8,520 bases of DNA, taken from Halovivax sp. (lineage in GTDB: Archaea > Halobacteriota > Halobacteria > Halobacteriales > Natrialbaceae). The notes below the pieces were generated by a model. It had not been told where the DNA came from. It did no database searches and saw nothing but the letters and a program-made list of their open reading frames with translations. Of the stretch, positions 6,833 through 8,520 are shown in pieces (position 1 is the first letter of the stretch; each line of letters opens with the position of its first letter). The position numbers and the translations under genes are program-made. Location of the stretch: contig SLIS01000016.1 in assembly GCA_007135505.1 (NCBI GenBank), positions 1 to 8,520 on the forward strand. Direction: 5' to 3'.

Positions 6833-7770
6833 TATTGGTGCCTCAGTTCAGGGTTGACCACTTTCTCGAGCGTGCGGCCGATGAAGAACACCGACATCAC
6901 GAACAACATGATGGCGATACCCGGTGGGAAGACCCACCACCACGCTTCGCGGACGGCGTTCGCGGTTCGCACCTCGAAGATCATCTGGCCCCACGAGAGC
7001 ATGTTCGGATCGCCGAAGCCGAGGAACGCGAGGCTCGCCTCCGCGATGACCGAGTAGGCCACGGCGAACGCCGCGTACAGGAACGCCAGTGGCAGGACGT
7101 TCGGCAGGATGTGACGGTACATGATCCGGACGTTGCTGGCCCCGATCGCCTGTGCGCTCTCGACGTACGGTCGTTGCTTGTGGCTCAACACCTGGGAACG
7201 GATCACCCGCGCCGTCGAGCGCCACAGGATCAACACGATCGCTCCGATGATGTTGACGATGCTGCTGCCCAGGATCGCGACGAGCACGATCGCGAACGGC
7301 AGGAACGGCAGGCCGTACACGATGTCGGTGATCCGCATGAGCACGTCGTCGACGATACCGCCGAAGTAGGCGCTGATGAGGCCGATGTTCGTGCCGATGA
7401 ACACCGCCATGAACGCCGCCAGCGTGCCGACGACCAGCGTCACGCGAGTTCCGACGATGAGCTGTGAGAGGACGTCGCGTCCGAGGTCGGTCGTTCCGAG
7501 CGGGTGGGCCGCAGATGGGCCCTCGAGTCGTCCGCCGATGCCTCGTTCGCCCGGATCGTGTGGGGCGAGCCCCGGAATCGTTATATTGAGGAAGTCGATC
7601 GTGATCGGTCGGGCGAAGATGCCGACGAAGACGAACACGAGCAGGATGGCCAGGCCAATCTGCCCGAGTCGGTCACCCTCGAACACCTCGAGTTTGTCCC
7701 GAACGTAGTCGACGCTGCTCCCCATTTTCCCCATCGCGTTGTCGATGGGGGATGTCGTTCCAGTGCTCAT
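6832..7770 (-). CDS. dppC: dipeptide/oligopeptide ABC importer permease, DppC/OppC type
   Basis: One of the two channel-forming membrane proteins of the importer. The 312 residues contain about six membrane segments: roughly 37-53, 109-132, 148-166, 168-184, 226-249 and 281-299. The family landmark HPLGTTDLGRDVLSQLIVGT (89-108) precedes the second segment. The cytoplasmic coupling loop that docks on the ATPase is YVESAQAIGASNVRIMYRHI (202-221), a good match to the EAA-type loop. EASLAFLGFG (244-253), typical of DppC, follows. The N-terminus is cytoplasmic, polar and longer than usual (about 35 residues). The start codon overlaps the dppB-like stop by four bases (ATGA), and a GGAG site sits five bases upstream. 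The family call is secure. Dipeptide specificity is only a name by homology; nickel, oligopeptide and sugar importers share this fold. Confidence 0.94.
   Translation of the reverse strand: MSTGTTSPIDNAMGKMGSSVDYVRDKLEVFEGDRLGQIGLAILLVFVFVGIFARPITIDFLNITIPGLAPHDPGERGIGGRLEGPSAAHPLGTTDLGRDVLSQLIVGTRVTLVVGTLAAFMAVFIGTNIGLISAYFGGIVDDVLMRITDIVYGLPFLPFAIVLVAILGSSIVNIIGAIVLILWRSTARVIRSQVLSHKQRPYVESAQAIGASNVRIMYRHILPNVLPLAFLYAAFAVAYSVIAEASLAFLGFGDPNMLSWGQMIFEVRTANAVREAWWWVFPPGIAIMLFVMSVFFIGRTLEKVVNPELRHQ
6841..6844 (-). promoter_or_regulatory. Shine-Dalgarno site of the dppD-like gene
   Basis: GAGG on the minus strand lies eight bases before the ATG at 6832, within the last codons of the dppC-like gene. 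It is shorter than the dppF-like site, but its spacing is right, and the TAATG junction would also allow reinitiation. Confidence 0.5.
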
Positions 7771-8520
7771 TCGTACTCCACCCTCGGATCGAGGTAGACG
7801 TATGCCAGGTCGGCGACGAAGTTCATGATGATCACGACCGATCCCATGAGGAAGAACGCGGCCATCGCGACCGGGTAATCGTTGTTGTTCACCGCGCGAA
7901 CCATCTCACGACCCATGCCGGGCCAGTTGAAGACCGTCTCGATGACGACGGAACCACCCATCGCCGCACCGGTGGCGATCGCCGCGACCGTCACGACCGG
8001 CAAGATCGAGTTTCTGGCCGCGTGTTTGTACAGGACGGTTCGCTCGGGCAGCCCCTCCGCTTTCTTGATCTCGATGAAGTCCGCGTTGAGGACGTCGAGC
8101 ATCGTACTCCGCATCAGGAGCGTCGGCGTCGCCAGATAGACGATCGCGCCCGTCAACGCCGGCAGGAACAGATGGCGGAGGAAATCGACCGAGCCGTATC
8201 GGTCGATGAAGCCGCCACCGAGTTCGCCACCGGTGGTTCGCATCCCGCTCGAGGGGAACCAGCCGAGCCAGTAGACGAACACCGACAGGAGGACGATCCC
8301 GACCCAGAACTCCGGCGAGGAGCGGGCGACGAGCGCGACGACGATGCCGCCGCGCTCGAACTTCGAATCGCGCCACCAGCCCATGAGGGCACCGAACGTG
8401 ATACCGATGACGTAGGCGAAAAACAGTGCCGTCGCCATCAACACGATCGTGTTCATGAACCGGACGACGATGATGTCCATCACCGGGTCGCGATAGATGA
8501 ACGACTGACCGAAGTCCCCA
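7767..8520 (-). CDS. dppB: dipeptide/oligopeptide ABC importer permease, DppB/OppB type, partial
   Basis: The partner permease of the DppC-like protein, and the first importer gene visible. The reading frame stays open to the right edge, so the N-terminal part (usually about 80-100 residues, with the first membrane segment) is missing. The visible 250 residues begin GDFGQSFIYRDPV, which matches the internal GD-G-S motif of DppB proteins; the GTG at 8483 and ATG at 8480 are therefore internal codons. About five membrane segments follow. The coupling loop DFIEIKKAEGLPERTVLYKH (about 8022-8081) resembles the EAA loop, with the usual Ala replaced by Lys in EIKKAEG. ETVFNWPGMGREMVRAV (about 7890-7940) and the NNDYPV motif are DppB hallmarks. 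The stop overlaps the dppC-like start. A promoter and a substrate-binding lipoprotein gene should lie to the right of the window. Confidence 0.93.
   Translation of the reverse strand, partial: GDFGQSFIYRDPVMDIIVVRFMNTIVLMATALFFAYVIGITFGALMGWWRDSKFERGGIVVALVARSSPEFWVGIVLLSVFVYWLGWFPSSGMRTTGGELGGGFIDRYGSVDFLRHLFLPALTGAIVYLATPTLLMRSTMLDVLNADFIEIKKAEGLPERTVLYKHAARNSILPVVTVAAIATGAAMGGSVVIETVFNWPGMGREMVRAVNNNDYPVAMAAFFLMGSVVIIMNFVADLAYVYLDPRVEYE
7776..7779 (-). promoter_or_regulatory. Shine-Dalgarno site of the dppC-like gene
   Basis: GGAG, in the context GGGTGGAGTACGA on the minus strand, ends five bases before the ATG at 7770 and lies inside the end of the dppB-like gene. With the ATGA overlap it supports coupled translation and the chosen start. 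Confidence 0.5.

Noticed and set aside
8481..8483. GTG at 8483 (or ATG at 8480) as the start of the dppB-like permease
   Set aside because: The frame continues upstream to the window edge with a conserved DppB motif (GDFGQSFIYRDPV), so these codons are internal.
1..8520. Many scattered CTCGAG hexamers as possible dispersed repeats or operator sites
   Set aside because: They fall mostly in frame as Leu-Glu codon pairs or within coding regions and match the known haloarchaeal codon preference. Spacing is irregular.

Overview
The window looks like chromosomal DNA from a halophilic archaeon (class Halobacteria). The base composition is GC-rich with strong third-position GC bias. The proteins are markedly acidic, and the hexamer CTCGAG recurs constantly because the Leu-Glu codon pair CTC-GAG is favoured. 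Genes that start a transcript have TATA-like boxes about 26 bases upstream of ATG and no Shine-Dalgarno sequence. Genes inside the operon carry sites that could pair with 16S rRNA. A Natrialba/Natrinema-like lineage is possible, but the genus cannot be fixed from the sequence alone.

Layout, left to right. (1) Bases 1-491, minus strand: the N-terminal 163 residues of an ABC-2 type (NatA/DrrA/CcmA-like) transporter ATPase, cut by the left edge. (2) Bases 664-2322, plus strand: a YtcJ-like amidohydrolase (amidohydrolase family 3) with complete metal-site motifs and a glycine-rich loop expansion. (3) Bases 2407-4287, plus strand: a 626-residue protein with an N-terminal Rieske [2Fe-2S] domain fused to a long, histidine-rich, internally repeated, apparently helical region of unknown function. 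(4) A convergent intergenic region, 4288-4416, with T-tracts on both strands. (5) Bases 4417-8520, minus strand: a tightly overlapping dipeptide/oligopeptide (PepT family) ABC importer operon, transcribed from the right edge leftward in the order dppB-like permease (cut by the right edge), dppC-like permease, dppD-like ATPase, dppF-like ATPase.

The four Dpp-type genes would form one importer: a two-permease channel powered by two different ATPases. No substrate-binding lipoprotein is visible; by the usual gene order it should lie just beyond the right edge. The amidohydrolase and Rieske genes converge on this operon. An uptake-and-hydrolysis partnership for peptide- or amide-like substrates is possible but rests only on proximity.

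Most of the window is ordinary haloarchaeal gene content. The least explained part is the Rieske fusion protein, whose repeated C-terminal region I cannot assign to a characterised enzyme. No tRNA, rRNA, CRISPR array, insertion sequence, integrase or attachment site was seen.
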